DNA of 37,041 bases. Source: Bacillus sp. ISL-37 (GTDB taxonomy: Bacteria > Bacillota > Bacilli > Bacillales > Cytobacillaceae). The stretch spans positions 1 through 37,041 of the forward strand of contig NZ_JAGGQL010000056.1 of NCBI RefSeq assembly GCF_018613315.1, written 5' to 3'. Shown here piece after piece: positions 1 through 7,734 of the stretch (positions within the stretch are counted from its first letter, which is position 1; every line of letters starts with the position of its first letter). A model generated the notes under the pieces. That model had not been told where the DNA came from. It searched no databases and saw nothing but the letters and a program-made list of their open reading frames with translations. A program made the position numbers and the translations under genes.

Positions 1-335
1 CCAGTGAAGTCGTTCTTTGACTTCATTGGGCGGACCGAAATCGGAAAGTATAGCCGACTGTCCAGAAACGCAGAAACTGGAGACTCCGACAAAGAAGCGC
101 TTTTTGCTTCTGCCGGCGGAGTTGAAGTTTCGGAGTTTCTAGGAGGCGACACTAGACAATTCGAAATGCGGAGGCGACTGCTCAACTCCGACAAGCGCTG
201 GAGGGCCTGACAGTGAAGTCGTTCTTTGACTTCATTGGCAGGGCCGAAGCGTCTCGAGGAGTTAGGAGCCGCAGCTAGACAAGCGACTCGAGGGGCTAGG
301 CCCTGAAGCTAGACAATTCTCGAAGTGGAAATTTA
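1..335. repeat. Composite extragenic repeat at the left edge
   Basis: GC-richer, non-coding stretch built from short repeated modules. The hairpin-forming block AGTGAAGTC-N7-GACTTCATT occurs at about 3-27 and again at about 212-236. CTAGACAATT occurs near 151 and near 310, and a related CTAGACAAGC near 273. The block GACAAGCGCTGGAG at about 190-203 and the end block ACAATTCTCGAAGTG at about 313-327 are the reverse complement of parts of the 61-bp elements at 5308-5368 and 33751-33811. It therefore looks like a longer, degenerate, opposite-orientation relative of that element. It is cut by the window edge, so its full extent is unknown. A 68-codon open frame across it has no ribosome binding site and is not considered a gene. 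Confidence 0.6.
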
Positions 336-345
336 TTCTTTCTTA

Positions 346-377
346 TCTGGTAAAAACAACCCGGATCTGCATCCGGG
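346..377 (-). terminator. Rho-independent terminator of cls
   Basis: The perfect 7-bp stem CCCGGAT (360-366) / ATCCGGG (371-377) with loop CTGC is followed on the minus strand by a TTGTTTTTA tract. It begins a few bases after the cls stop codon. Confidence 0.8.
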
Positions 378-380
378 CAA

Positions 381-1892
381 CTAAAGCATCGGCGACAACA
401 GTCTCGACGTGGATTCGAGAAGTCTGTAGCCTATGTGGCGTTTACTGAAATCATCCATGACAATTTCTGTTGAGTCGAGTACATCGTTTTCATATTCTTT
501 AACAAGTTTGGCAGTGCTGCTAGTTTTGTAAAGGAAGGCGTTGACTTCGAAATTTAAGTGGAAGCTTCTCATATCCATATTGGATGTACCGATGGAAGCA
601 AGCTCACCATCGACGATGACGATTTTGCTGTGCATGAAGCCCTTTTCGTATTCATAAATTTTTGCACCTGCTTCGAGCAGTTCGGGAAAATACGATCTCG
701 AAGCAAAGAACACGATTTTTTTATCTGGCCGCTTTGGCACAAGGAGCCTGACATCCAGGCCACTTAGTGCCGCAACTTTTATTGCGCTGAAAATGTCTTC
801 ATCAGGAATGAAATAAGGCGACGCAATCCAAACTGACTTATCAGCTGAGGAAATCATTGAAAAAAAGATATTTTTGATGACACTCCATTCATTGTCAGGT
901 CCTCCGGCAATCATTTGGACCCCACCATGAGTGTTAGCCTTCAGGGCTGGCGATAGATAATCCGACGTCAGAAAGCTTTTGTTCGTCATATAATACCAAT
1001 CTTGCAGGAAGATCAGCTGCAGGCTGCGAACAGCTTCTCCTCGAGCCATTAGATGAGTGTCACGCCAAAAACCGAATCCTTTGTCCCTGCCAAGGTATTC
1101 ATCACCGATATTCAGGCCCCCAACAAAGCCAACAGTCCCATCAATGACAATGATTTTCCTGTGATTCCTGAAATTGAATTTACTGTTCAGGAACGGCAGG
1201 CGGACAGGACCAAATTCAACCACTTCTACCCCTGCTTCACTCAAGTCAGAAATATACTTTTTCGAGAGTTTCCAGGAACCAACGGAATCAAATAAGAACC
1301 TGACCTTTACACCTTTTCTTGCTTTTCTGATCAAAACTTCCTTAATTTCTTCACCAATTTTATCATGTCGGACAATGTAATATTCCATATGAATATGGTG
1401 GGTAGCCTTTTTTAGCTCTTCAAGAATATGGCTAAATGTCTCATCACCATTTGTCAGCACCTTTGTGGAGGTAGCAAAGGAGATAGGGCTGTTCCCGAGC
1501 TTCTGGGCAAGGGTAAACAAGCGGCGATGGTCCTCTTCCATATCGAGCATCCTCTCCTTGTTGACCCTTTCCGAGTCCCCTTCGATTTTTGAAAAAGCTT
1601 TTTTATCGAGGAAGTATTTGCGCCGGAACATCTTTTCCTTGCGTTTATTCCTGCCGAATAAAAGATAAAAAATAAAACCAATAACCGGGAAGCCGCCAAG
1701 CACGACAATCCAGGTCAACGTCTGGGCTGGATGACGATTCTCAAGGAATATCACAAAGCTGATGAAGATGACAGTAAGAGACATAAATATACTGATATAC
1801 CCAAGATAAACTGCATCAAGTTTTTCATAAAACAAATAATAAATGCCGGCCAGAATTAATAAAAAAGTTAAGATGCGCACTGTGTTCTTCAT
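381..1892 (-). CDS. cls: Cardiolipin synthase (PLD superfamily)
   Basis: Condenses two phosphatidylglycerol molecules to cardiolipin and glycerol at the cytoplasmic membrane. About 503 aa, the usual length for the Bacillus enzymes. Two N-terminal membrane helices (about residues 5-22 and 30-50) and a third hydrophobic stretch (about 60-80) precede two phospholipase-D domains. The catalytic HxKx4D motifs are both intact: HRKIIVID (about 244-251) and HSKIVIVD (about 421-428). The ATG at 1892 was chosen because AGGTGG lies 5-6 bases upstream. A GTG three codons further upstream overlaps that Shine-Dalgarno sequence and is less likely. Monocistronic, closed by its own terminator. Very likely a cardiolipin synthase; the paralogue type (clsA/ywnE or another) cannot be settled from the sequence alone. 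Confidence 0.93.
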   Translation of the reverse strand: MKNTVRILTFLLILAGIYYLFYEKLDAVYLGYISIFMSLTVIFISFVIFLENRHPAQTLTWIVVLGGFPVIGFIFYLLFGRNKRKEKMFRRKYFLDKKAFSKIEGDSERVNKERMLDMEEDHRRLFTLAQKLGNSPISFATSTKVLTNGDETFSHILEELKKATHHIHMEYYIVRHDKIGEEIKEVLIRKARKGVKVRFLFDSVGSWKLSKKYISDLSEAGVEVVEFGPVRLPFLNSKFNFRNHRKIIVIDGTVGFVGGLNIGDEYLGRDKGFGFWRDTHLMARGEAVRSLQLIFLQDWYYMTNKSFLTSDYLSPALKANTHGGVQMIAGGPDNEWSVIKNIFFSMISSADKSVWIASPYFIPDEDIFSAIKVAALSGLDVRLLVPKRPDKKIVFFASRSYFPELLEAGAKIYEYEKGFMHSKIVIVDGELASIGTSNMDMRSFHLNFEVNAFLYKTSSTAKLVKEYENDVLDSTEIVMDDFSKRHIGYRLLESTSRLLSPML

Positions 1893-1995
1893 TGTTACCA
1901 CCTGTTTTCTCTCTCTGAATTATTCCTGCAACCAGGAATAGGAACTTTAGATTTATATATACGTTTCTATTAAGTGAAGAGATTCATACAAATTA

Positions 1996-2029
1996 TATCA
2001 AAAAAGCCGATTTCATCTCTGAAATCGGC
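1996..2029 (-). terminator. Terminator of mecA
   Basis: The perfect 9-bp stem GCCGATTTC (2006-2014) / GAAATCGGC (2021-2029) with a 6-nt loop is followed by six Ts on the minus strand. It starts just after the mecA stop codon. Confidence 0.88.
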
Positions 2030-2035
2030 CTGCAA

Positions 2036-2707
2036 TCATGAAAAATGCTTTCTTATGACACTAAACACGTCTTCTTCGATAATCTTATTACCGTATTCAT
2101 CAAGACGGTGAATCGTTACTGTCGACTCCTGCCCATACTCTAGAAGAACGCTTAGTATATTGTCAATTTCTTCTTCATCCTCAAAATCTTGCTCAGGAAA
2201 CTCAATGTATAAATAATACTTGTCATCATAGCTGTATAAGCTTGTTTTGACTTTGTCTACTCCCGGGCGTTTCGAGAGTGAGATGACATCTTCGAAATCC
2301 TTGAAATACAGCAGGAATTCTAAATCATCCTCGAAGGCTGGATCAGCATCATCAATTCCTTTTGGATTGAATTGGTGGTCAAGCAGCTCTTCGATTCGTT
2401 CATCGACTGGCAGATCCTTCAGTTTATCGTTTGGAAGCGGCAGTTCGAACTTAGGACCGTCCTTCGATAGCTGAGCCTTTGTAACTAAAACCTCCAGACC
2501 TTTTTCCAGGGCCTGAACCTGTATCCATAAAGGACCTTCAACGGCAAACTCTTCCTCGGCATGTACTTCATCCATCATTTCCCAGAAAAGTTCTTCACTG
2601 CGATCACGGTTATACCAGATTTCCTCCCGGTCAAACCCGCGCTCTTCTATGTCCATATATGAAATATAGAACTTAACCGTATTTTCATTAATACGCTCGA
2701 TTTCCAT
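2036..2707 (-). CDS. mecA: Adaptor protein MecA
   Basis: Adaptor that delivers ComK, ComS-related and other substrates to the ClpC-ClpP protease and activates ClpC assembly, so it restrains competence. 223 aa with the MecA N-terminus MEIERINENTVKFYISYMD. The acidic N-terminal substrate-binding half is followed by a variable linker (about 80-120) and the C-terminal ClpC-binding half (FKDFEDVISLSKRPG onwards). The start at 2707 matches the B. subtilis N-terminus and has GGAAGGGAG upstream; the frame is open 17 codons further but without family similarity. Own terminator downstream. It lies two genes from spxA; in B. subtilis ClpXP, not MecA, degrades Spx, so the pairing is syntenic rather than a direct partnership. 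Confidence 0.95.
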   Translation of the reverse strand: MEIERINENTVKFYISYMDIEERGFDREEIWYNRDRSEELFWEMMDEVHAEEEFAVEGPLWIQVQALEKGLEVLVTKAQLSKDGPKFELPLPNDKLKDLPVDERIEELLDHQFNPKGIDDADPAFEDDLEFLLYFKDFEDVISLSKRPGVDKVKTSLYSYDDKYYLYIEFPEQDFEDEEEIDNILSVLLEYGQESTVTIHRLDEYGNKIIEEDVFSVIRKHFS

Positions 2708-3350
2708 TCGCTTTCTCTCCCTTCCAGGCAAAGATTTGAAGGGACTAAATACCCCCAAAAAAGCAGTTGGTCTTTATCATTTACCCTTAATAAATAAGCC
2801 TAAATCACCTTGATTTACAAAGGGACTGTGTAAATAGAAATAAACGATCTTGTACTTTTATTTTATGTTATATTAAGCCATTTTGGAAACAAAATATACA
2901 CCCATTTTTTATTAAGGCTGTTTTCTTAACGATTGTTGTTAAAATCCTAAAACCGATTTTAACGTAACAAACCTATTTTGCAGGTCTGAATTAAGTTTGC
3001 AGGCGCTTTTCTCATAAAAGAAGTATCAACTTTATGAAGGAATATAGATAATTCAATCCAGTTTTTGTATTCATTAGCAACAAAGTTTGAGAAAAGGGCC
3101 TTTTTAAAAGGTTAATGGATGATTTTGTCTGGATCGACTTACTGTTGATTAGGCTGCTGTTAAGGAGCGAATGCGTTGCCTTTTCGCAGGATTCTCTCCC
3201 CTTCAGCTACCATCAGCCAAGTTACCCCAAAAGTTATTGGTTTTTAACATACTATAAATTTTAAAGTATTCTTTATATTTTAGCAGAACTGCACCTATAT
3301 TTCAATTTGTCTGCACTGCCATGCGGCTATAGGATATGTTCTTTCATAGA
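2708..3350. other. mecA-spxA spacer, no gene found
   Basis: About 640 bases with no open frame of gene quality on either strand. It holds a 7-bp inverted repeat, ATTTACA (2813-2819) / TGTAAAT (2829-2835), about 110 bases upstream of mecA. It also holds the inverted-repeat element at 3001-3101, and a more GC-rich stretch at about 3150-3235 that may be a degenerate dispersed repeat. B. subtilis carries extra genes between spx and mecA; none is recognisable here. No convincing mecA promoter could be assigned. Confidence 0.5.
3001..3101. repeat. 101-bp element bounded by imperfect inverted repeats
   Basis: AGGCGCTTTTCTCA (3001-3014) and TGAGAAAAGGGCCT (3088-3101) pair at 13 of 14 positions and enclose 73 AT-rich bases without an ORF. 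The size and ends are compatible with a small non-autonomous (MITE-like) element or a long hairpin. No target-site duplication or second copy was found in this window. Confidence 0.4.
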
Positions 3351-3377
3351 AAATAAAAAGCCCCCAAAAGGGAGCTT
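3351..3377 (-). terminator. Terminator of spxA
   Basis: The stem AAGC-C-CCC / GGG-A-GCTT (3358-3377) has one internal mismatch and an AAAA loop. It is followed on the minus strand by TTTTTATTTT and lies 11 bases after the spxA stop codon. Confidence 0.75.
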
Positions 3378-3388
3378 GTTTGGTATGT

Positions 3389-3784
3389 TTAATTGACTAA
3401 ACGCTGAGCCTCACGCAACTGGAATGTACGCACTCTGCGGGGCAGGAATCGTCTGATTTCGTCTTCATTGTATCCAACCTGCAAGCGCTTTTCATCAATG
3501 ATGATCGGACGGCGAAGCAAGCCAGGATTTTCTTTGATAACCTCGAACAGTTCCTGTAGAGGCATGGTTTCCAAATTTACATCAAGCTTTTGGAAAGTCT
3601 TCGAGCGGGTAGAAATAATCTCATCCGTTCCATCTTCGGTCATTCGAAGAATTTCCTTTATTTCATCAATAGATAATGGCTCTGAGAATATGTTTCTTTC
3701 AGTATATGGAATCTCATGTTCTTCAAGCCATGACTTTGCCTTTCTGCAAGAGGTACAACTTGGTGAAGTGTATAAAGTGACCAT
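3389..3784 (-). CDS. spxA: Transcriptional regulator Spx
   Basis: ArsC-family redox regulator that binds the RNA polymerase alpha C-terminal domain and redirects transcription under disulfide stress. 131 aa, the exact family length. The CxxC redox switch is C10-T-S-C13. Gly52, needed for alpha-CTD contact, lies in TEDGTDE, and the conserved RRPI motif (Arg91-Arg92-Pro93) is present. The sequence is almost identical to B. subtilis Spx through the C-terminal FQLREAQRL. The ATG at 3784 has AGGGAGTG upstream. It follows yjbC as in B. subtilis, but the strong yjbC terminator and the long leader imply that it is mainly transcribed from its own promoters. Confidence 0.97.
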   Translation of the reverse strand: MVTLYTSPSCTSCRKAKSWLEEHEIPYTERNIFSEPLSIDEIKEILRMTEDGTDEIISTRSKTFQKLDVNLETMPLQELFEVIKENPGLLRRPIIIDEKRLQVGYNEDEIRRFLPRRVRTFQLREAQRLVN

Positions 3785-4171
3785 TGGTAATTCACACTCC
3801 CTTAGATTTACTTATATTATTTGCTTTAAATGAGCTTTCATTTCTTAAATAATAATAAGTTTTATTTTATAATTCATATTGTTTATTATACACTATGGAT
3901 TTAATAAAAGGTATCCCTTTTCATAATTTATTCCGGGTATTTATGTAAGGATATTTTTGCCCTTCTCTATATATAACGAACGAAATAGAAAAAAGTTTCA
4001 ATATAATTTATATTTTTCATCACCCTCTGATCTAAATCTATATAAATATTCGTACAATTCTACTTGTTTGTGTCCGTTAGACTTTCATTTTCATAATTTA
4101 ATTATATTTACCCGCTTGTAAAAGACTTAAACCTTTTTATCTAAAAAAAAGTTATATTCTCATTTAATTGA
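3785..4171. other. spxA upstream region, AT-rich, regulatory
   Basis: About 390 bases with no gene. Besides the ECF-type promoter candidate at 3975-4000, the minus strand has a perfect TATAAT (3885-3890) without a good -35, about 100 bases before the spxA start, and a TTACAT-N17-TATGAA pair upstream of that. Several overlapping promoters would fit the multi-promoter control known for spx in B. subtilis. Confidence 0.45.
3975..4000 (-). promoter_or_regulatory. Candidate ECF sigma (SigM/SigX-type) promoter for spxA
   Basis: On the minus strand TGAAAC (3995-4000) is followed after exactly 16 bases by CGTTAT (3975-3980). ECF sigma promoters of Bacillus have a TGAAAC -35 and a CGTC/CGTA-type -10 with 16-17 spacing, and a SigM promoter in front of spx is known in B. 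subtilis. The last -10 base differs from the SigM consensus. Confidence 0.45.
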
Positions 4172-4213
4172 GCAAAAATGAAAACGCAACCATGTTAAAA
4201 AACACTGGTTGCG
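4172..4213 (-). terminator. Terminator of yjbC
   Basis: The perfect 8-bp stem CGCAACCA (4185-4192) / TGGTTGCG (4206-4213) is followed on the minus strand by TTTTCATTTTTG. It separates yjbC from spxA. Confidence 0.8.
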
Positions 4214-4221
4214 CTCTTGAC

Positions 4222-4791
4222 TTAGATATCCTGTAGCAAATCCTCACGTTTATCTTCCACAGTTAAGACTTCCTCAACTGGCTGGTAGGATTCTCCGTAA
4301 AACTTTTTGTCTTTATAAGTATGAATCATATTGTAGGTCTTCTTCATCGACTCATATACTAAATCCTCTGAAGCCTCGTCTGGAGACCAGTAAAGGATTT
4401 CCATCTCATTGATTTCCTTCGTCGCTAGCGAACGACGTCTGTAACCAATCGTCCTTGCATGCTCGAAGCCTTCCCGTTTGTAAAAACGAAGACGTTTCTC
4501 CGTATCTGTGTCCTCATAGTTAACTGGTTCAACTTCAAGGATAATCGGTTTGCCCTTTTCCTTCAGCTTCTCAATCAGCTTATGGCCTAGTCCCTGACCT
4601 CGTGTCGTCTTAGAGACGAAAAGGTAATCGATGAAAACAAAATCATCTGTTTCAACGTACATGAGGACATGTCCGGGACCTTCATCCTTATGGTAAATCT
4701 CTGGTCTTTCCTTTAAAAGTGTTTCCATATGTTCCTTTGACTTCATTTCCTCAATCGGGAAATACTGATTTAATTTCTCATACCAATGCAT
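4222..4791 (-). CDS. yjbC: GNAT family N-acetyltransferase YjbC
   Basis: Acetyl-CoA-dependent acetyltransferase of unknown substrate, 189 aa. The GNAT acetyl-CoA pyrophosphate-binding motif R-G-Q-G-L-G is at residues 64-69, preceded by the beta-4 strand FIDYLFV. Beta-5 ILEVEPV follows, then the RFYKREGF segment typical of motif B. The stretch IGYRRRSLATKEINEMEILYW and the C-terminal extension match B. subtilis YjbC rather than generic GNATs. AGGAGATAAGCA precedes the ATG. It is paired with spxA as in B. subtilis, where yjbC and spx (yjbD) can be co-transcribed; here a hairpin terminator and 437 bases separate them. The cellular role is unknown. Confidence 0.9.
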   Translation of the reverse strand: MHWYEKLNQYFPIEEMKSKEHMETLLKERPEIYHKDEGPGHVLMYVETDDFVFIDYLFVSKTTRGQGLGHKLIEKLKEKGKPIILEVEPVNYEDTDTEKRLRFYKREGFEHARTIGYRRRSLATKEINEMEILYWSPDEASEDLVYESMKKTYNMIHTYKDKKFYGESYQPVEEVLTVEDKREDLLQDI

Positions 4792-4844
4792 TGCTTATCT
4801 CCTTTTTATTTTTATTCCTTCCTGATAAGCACCCAGCTTTTCTT

Positions 4845-4859
4845 ATATAATCATGATCA
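4845..4859. promoter_or_regulatory. Fur/PerR-family-like box upstream of yjbC
   Basis: ATATAATCATGATCA matches 11 of the 14 defined bases of the PerR consensus TTATAATnATTATAA, and equally well the Fur consensus TGATAATnATTATCA. It lies about 55 bases upstream of yjbC. AT-rich DNA gives such matches by chance, so this is only a candidate. Confidence 0.2.
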
Positions 4860-5001
4860 TAATACTTGTATTATTTTTTCTTTATAAAGTTCTTTTAATA
4901 CACCGGCAATTCTTTTAAAATAAAGATGTACGGGGATCATGAATTATATTTATCACAAAATCACTATTAAGACTTAGTGAAAAAAAAGGTGGAGGTTTAT
5001 C

Positions 5002-5187
5002 ATGGGCGGTTACATAATGGATTTAACTATCGTTGCTTTACTGATTGTGGGCATTACCGCGACAATTGGTGTGATTACCAATGGAATAGGAATCAGATTC
5101 TTTAGTGGAAATAAAAGAAATGAATTCGTAGATCAATCAACTAATTTGCAAACTGGTTGGAAAAATGTCGGCGGCAGCAAGAAGTAA
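5002..5187 (+). CDS. Small single-pass membrane protein, unknown function
   Basis: 61 aa. The N-terminal half (about residues 6-35) is one hydrophobic helix, DLTIVALLIVGITATIGVI. The polar C-terminal tail contains GNKRNEFVDQ and ends GGSKK. It has a strong Shine-Dalgarno sequence, AAAGGTGGAGG, six bases before the ATG, and its own strong terminator, so it is very likely expressed. It is the only plus-strand gene in the left 12 kb, divergent from yjbC. No family is recognised and no function is proposed. Confidence 0.75.
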   Translation: MGGYIMDLTIVALLIVGITATIGVITNGIGIRFFSGNKRNEFVDQSTNLQTGWKNVGGSKK

Positions 5188-5242
5188 TCCACATCCCAAC
5201 TGTAATTATAACTTATTTTGATATCGATAATCTAATGATATG

Positions 5243-5281
5243 AAAAGCCTGGAACGATTTTTAATCATTCCAGGCTTTTTA
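5243..5281 (+). terminator. Bidirectional terminator
   Basis: The perfect 12-bp stem AAAAGCCTGGAA (5243-5254) / TTCCAGGCTTTT (5268-5279) ends in a T-run on the plus strand and starts with an A-run that gives a T-run on the minus strand. It can close both the small membrane-protein gene and the convergent hydrolase-like gene. Confidence 0.88.
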
Positions 5282-5307
5282 TATAGTATTAGAAAATATA
5301 AATTTTT

Positions 5308-5368
5308 CACTTCGAGAATCGTCCAGCTCCAGCGCTTGTCGGGGCTGACCAAGGTGCTTGCGCTTTTC
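5308..5368 (-). repeat. 61-bp dispersed element, copy A
   Basis: Runs from CACTTCGAGAATCGTCC to GCGCTTGCGCTTTTC and is identical at 59 of 61 positions to copy B at 33751-33811. Both copies sit immediately downstream of a minus-strand gene; here it starts 11 bases after the stop codon of the hydrolase-like gene. It contains the direct repeat GCGCTTG and a CCAGC/GCTG inverted repeat. Related blocks in reverse orientation occur at 1-335. Confidence 0.8.
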
Positions 5369-5379
5369 TCACTTCCAGG

Positions 5380-6579
5380 TTATGGTGTGTAATCAACATT
5401 TGGTGAGTATCTGTTGCTTGCGTTCCATAATAAATATTCATTGATGCCCTGATCCTTCAAGGCCCTGATTTGGTCTTCGACTTCCTTTTTCCCGTAGACA
5501 AGGTAATTTCCACTGCCTAACCATGAGGCTGTGAAATCCTGCAGCCATGGACGTGAAACAGGCGGGGTCTTTAATTCATCAAGCTTCTTCTTCTCCAATT
5601 TTGCATATTCCTGAACGAGACGGTATGGCTCTGTGTCAGGCTTGGCAATTCCAAAATAAGAAGTCCAATGGCTTGGATAAATCATTGAAGAAATGACGTC
5701 AACATTCTCAGAAATTTTTGAGAAGTTCTGTCCGATTCCTGGTGCTTCAGGAAGTGTTGCCGTATAGCCAAAGATATCAACAGAAACTTTTACATCATAT
5801 GGCTTTAGCTCTTTTCGAGCGTATGCCACGAAATCAGTCACCGCTTTAACCCTCTTTTGGACATTATCCATTTCTACATCCTTATAGTCACCCATTGAAT
5901 ATTGGAGCGTAGCATCCCTCTTTTCAAATCCCTCAGGGAAACGAACATAATCAAACTGGATTTCCTGGAACCCCAGTTTAGCTGCTTCGATTGCAATTTG
6001 AACGTTGTAATCCCACACTTCTTTCACGAATGGATTTACGAACGATTCTCCTCTGCCATTTTTCCAAACCTGATTTCCATCTTTAAATGACCACTCCGGT
6101 TTATTATTTGCCAGGGCGGTATCTTTGAAAACAACTACCCTAGCAATAGGATAAATCTGTTTTTCTTCCAAAGTTTTCAATAGTTTTTTCGGATCTTTAA
6201 TATAAGGCTTTCCAATCTCTTTAAAAGGAGAATCTTCATCGGGTTTGTATGTAAGGTATCCGTGATCCTCTTTTATATCGATAACCATTGCATTTAAATC
6301 GGTGTCATCAATAAGTTTTGTAAGACTATTAAACCTCTCTCCTCCAGCTGAGTTCCCAGTTACATAGATCCCCCTTATAGCATCAGGATATTCAAATGTG
6401 TAACCTGAATCGAATTTGAACCTTGGCATCTGCTTTGGTATTTCCCTAACCAATGACTGATGTTCCCTGACCGGAAGCTTTTCTGTTTCATGTGTTTTCG
6501 ATTCTGCAAACACTGTACCTCCTGCTTGTGAAAAAGAGGCAGCCAATAATGCTGCTGCTGCGATTTTTTTAAACTGCAC
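5380..6579 (-). CDS. Secreted putative glycoside hydrolase (DUF4015)
   Basis: 399 aa. A signal peptide (about residues 1-25: KKIAAAALLAASF, cleavage probably after VFA) shows export. The mature protein has the TIM-barrel features of the DUF4015 / COG1306 glycoside-hydrolase-like family: IRGIYVTGNSAG at the start of the barrel, NAMVIDIKEDHG, and the strand IQFDYVRFPEG, whose Asp-Tyr-Val-Arg-Phe-Pro is the family hallmark and probable active-site edge. VDIFGYT, VISSMIYPSHW and EYLLWNASN follow. The GTG at 6579 is preferred because AAGGAG lies 8 bases upstream; the frame stays open 10 codons further without a better signal. Monocistronic. The substrate is unknown (a cell-wall or exopolysaccharide glycan would be typical). 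Confidence 0.82.
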   Translation of the reverse strand: MQFKKIAAAALLAASFSQAGGTVFAESKTHETEKLPVREHQSLVREIPKQMPRFKFDSGYTFEYPDAIRGIYVTGNSAGGERFNSLTKLIDDTDLNAMVIDIKEDHGYLTYKPDEDSPFKEIGKPYIKDPKKLLKTLEEKQIYPIARVVVFKDTALANNKPEWSFKDGNQVWKNGRGESFVNPFVKEVWDYNVQIAIEAAKLGFQEIQFDYVRFPEGFEKRDATLQYSMGDYKDVEMDNVQKRVKAVTDFVAYARKELKPYDVKVSVDIFGYTATLPEAPGIGQNFSKISENVDVISSMIYPSHWTSYFGIAKPDTEPYRLVQEYAKLEKKKLDELKTPPVSRPWLQDFTASWLGSGNYLVYGKKEVEDQIRALKDQGINEYLLWNASNRYSPNVDYTP

Positions 6580-6734
6580 AAACACCTCTCCTTTCAAAAC
6601 GTATCCCATTCTAAAAAGTATCTTTTTATATATTATGAATCTATATTTCTATTTTACCCACTTTCGACAGATTTAGATATTATAGATTAATTTTTTCACA
6701 TGGAATTTATTCCCTGACTCCAAAACAACCAGGT

Positions 6735-6767
6735 TAAAAAAAAACGATCTCAAATTAAGAGATCGTT
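6735..6767 (-). terminator. Terminator of the opp operon
   Basis: The perfect 9-bp stem AACGATCTC (6743-6751) / GAGATCGTT (6759-6767) is followed on the minus strand by an uninterrupted T-run. It lies 5 bases past the oppF stop codon. Confidence 0.9.
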
Positions 6768-6771
6768 AAGT

Positions 6772-7713
6772 TTATTTGACATATTGCTGTTGATATTGCT
6801 TCAGTTCTTTTTCAGAGCAATACACATAGTGCCCTGGAACAACTTCGCGCATCTTCACTTCTTCGCCGTCTGCATACTGATGCACATTTGGATCATATGA
6901 TTTGCGTCGACGTGTGCGCTCAGACTCAGGATCCGGAAGCGGTATCGCTGATAACAAAGATTGAGTGTACGGATGAAGCGGGTTCTTGTATAGTTCTTCA
7001 GCTGTTGTTAACTCAACCAGCTTACCAAAGTACATTACACCAATTCGATCGCTGATATATTTTACCATTGAAAGATCATGTGCGATAAACAAGTATGTTA
7101 AACCTTTTTCACGCTGCAATTTCCTCATCAGGTTGACTACCTGCGCCTGGATGGAAACGTCTAATGCGGAAATTGGTTCGTCTGCAATAATAAATTCGGG
7201 CTGCACAGCAAGAGCACGTGCAATTCCGATACGCTGCCTTTGTCCACCTGAAAACTCATGAGGATAACGGTTGGCGTGTTCTCTGTTTAAGCCAACTGTT
7301 TCAAGCAGTTCATATACCATTTCCATTCTTTCTTTATTGCTTTTTGCAAGACCATGAATGTCAATGCCCTCTGCAATAACATCAGAAACCTTCATCCTTG
7401 GGTTCAAGGAAGCATAAGGATCCTGGAAAATCATTTGCATACTTCTGTTGAATTTCTTCAAATCTTTTTTGTTCTTCTTGCCGTGTACGTTTTCTCCCTT
7501 GTAAAGGACCTCTCCATCTGTTGCTTCATAAAGCCTGATGATTGTTCGGCCAGTTGTGGACTTACCACAGCCTGATTCTCCAACCAATCCAAGAGTTTCT
7601 CCTTTAAAGATATCAAAAGTAATTCCGTCAATCGCTCTTACTTCATTTGGTTGACCCATATTGAAGTATTGCTTCAGATTCTTTATTTCAAGAAGCTTTT
7701 CTCTATTTTCCAT
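6772..7713 (-). CDS. oppF: Oligopeptide ABC transporter ATP-binding protein OppF
   Basis: Second ATPase of the oligopeptide importer; pairs with OppD on the cytoplasmic face of OppBC. 313 aa. Walker A GESGCGKS (45-52), ABC signature SGGQRQR (155-161), Walker B FIIADEP (174-180) and the H-loop IAHDLS are intact. The C-terminal oligopeptide-transporter extension is present but shortened: it lacks the usual Cys-rich GCPFHPRCP segment seen in the other F-type ATPases here and ends in [22 protein letters not shown] lies 8 bases before the ATG. Last gene of oppABCDF, 21 bases after oppD. Confidence 0.93.
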   Translation of the reverse strand: MENREKLLEIKNLKQYFNMGQPNEVRAIDGITFDIFKGETLGLVGESGCGKSTTGRTIIRLYEATDGEVLYKGENVHGKKNKKDLKKFNRSMQMIFQDPYASLNPRMKVSDVIAEGIDIHGLAKSNKERMEMVYELLETVGLNREHANRYPHEFSGGQRQRIGIARALAVQPEFIIADEPISALDVSIQAQVVNLMRKLQREKGLTYLFIAHDLSMVKYISDRIGVMYFGKLVELTTAEELYKNPLHPYTQSLLSAIPLPDPESERTRRRKSYDPNVHQYADGEEVKMREVVPGHYVYCSEKELKQYQQQYVK

Positions 7714-7734
7714 CAGCCAGTCCTCCTCCTACAG

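Noticed and set aside
4-210. 68-codon plus-strand open frame at the left edge
   Set aside because: It lies within the composite repeat, has no ribosome binding site and its residues follow the repeat modules.
2813-2835. ATTTACA / TGTAAAT inverted repeat as an FNR-type operator
   Set aside because: FNR needs TGTGA-N6-TCACA. The half-sites and spacing differ, and no promoter could be placed around it.
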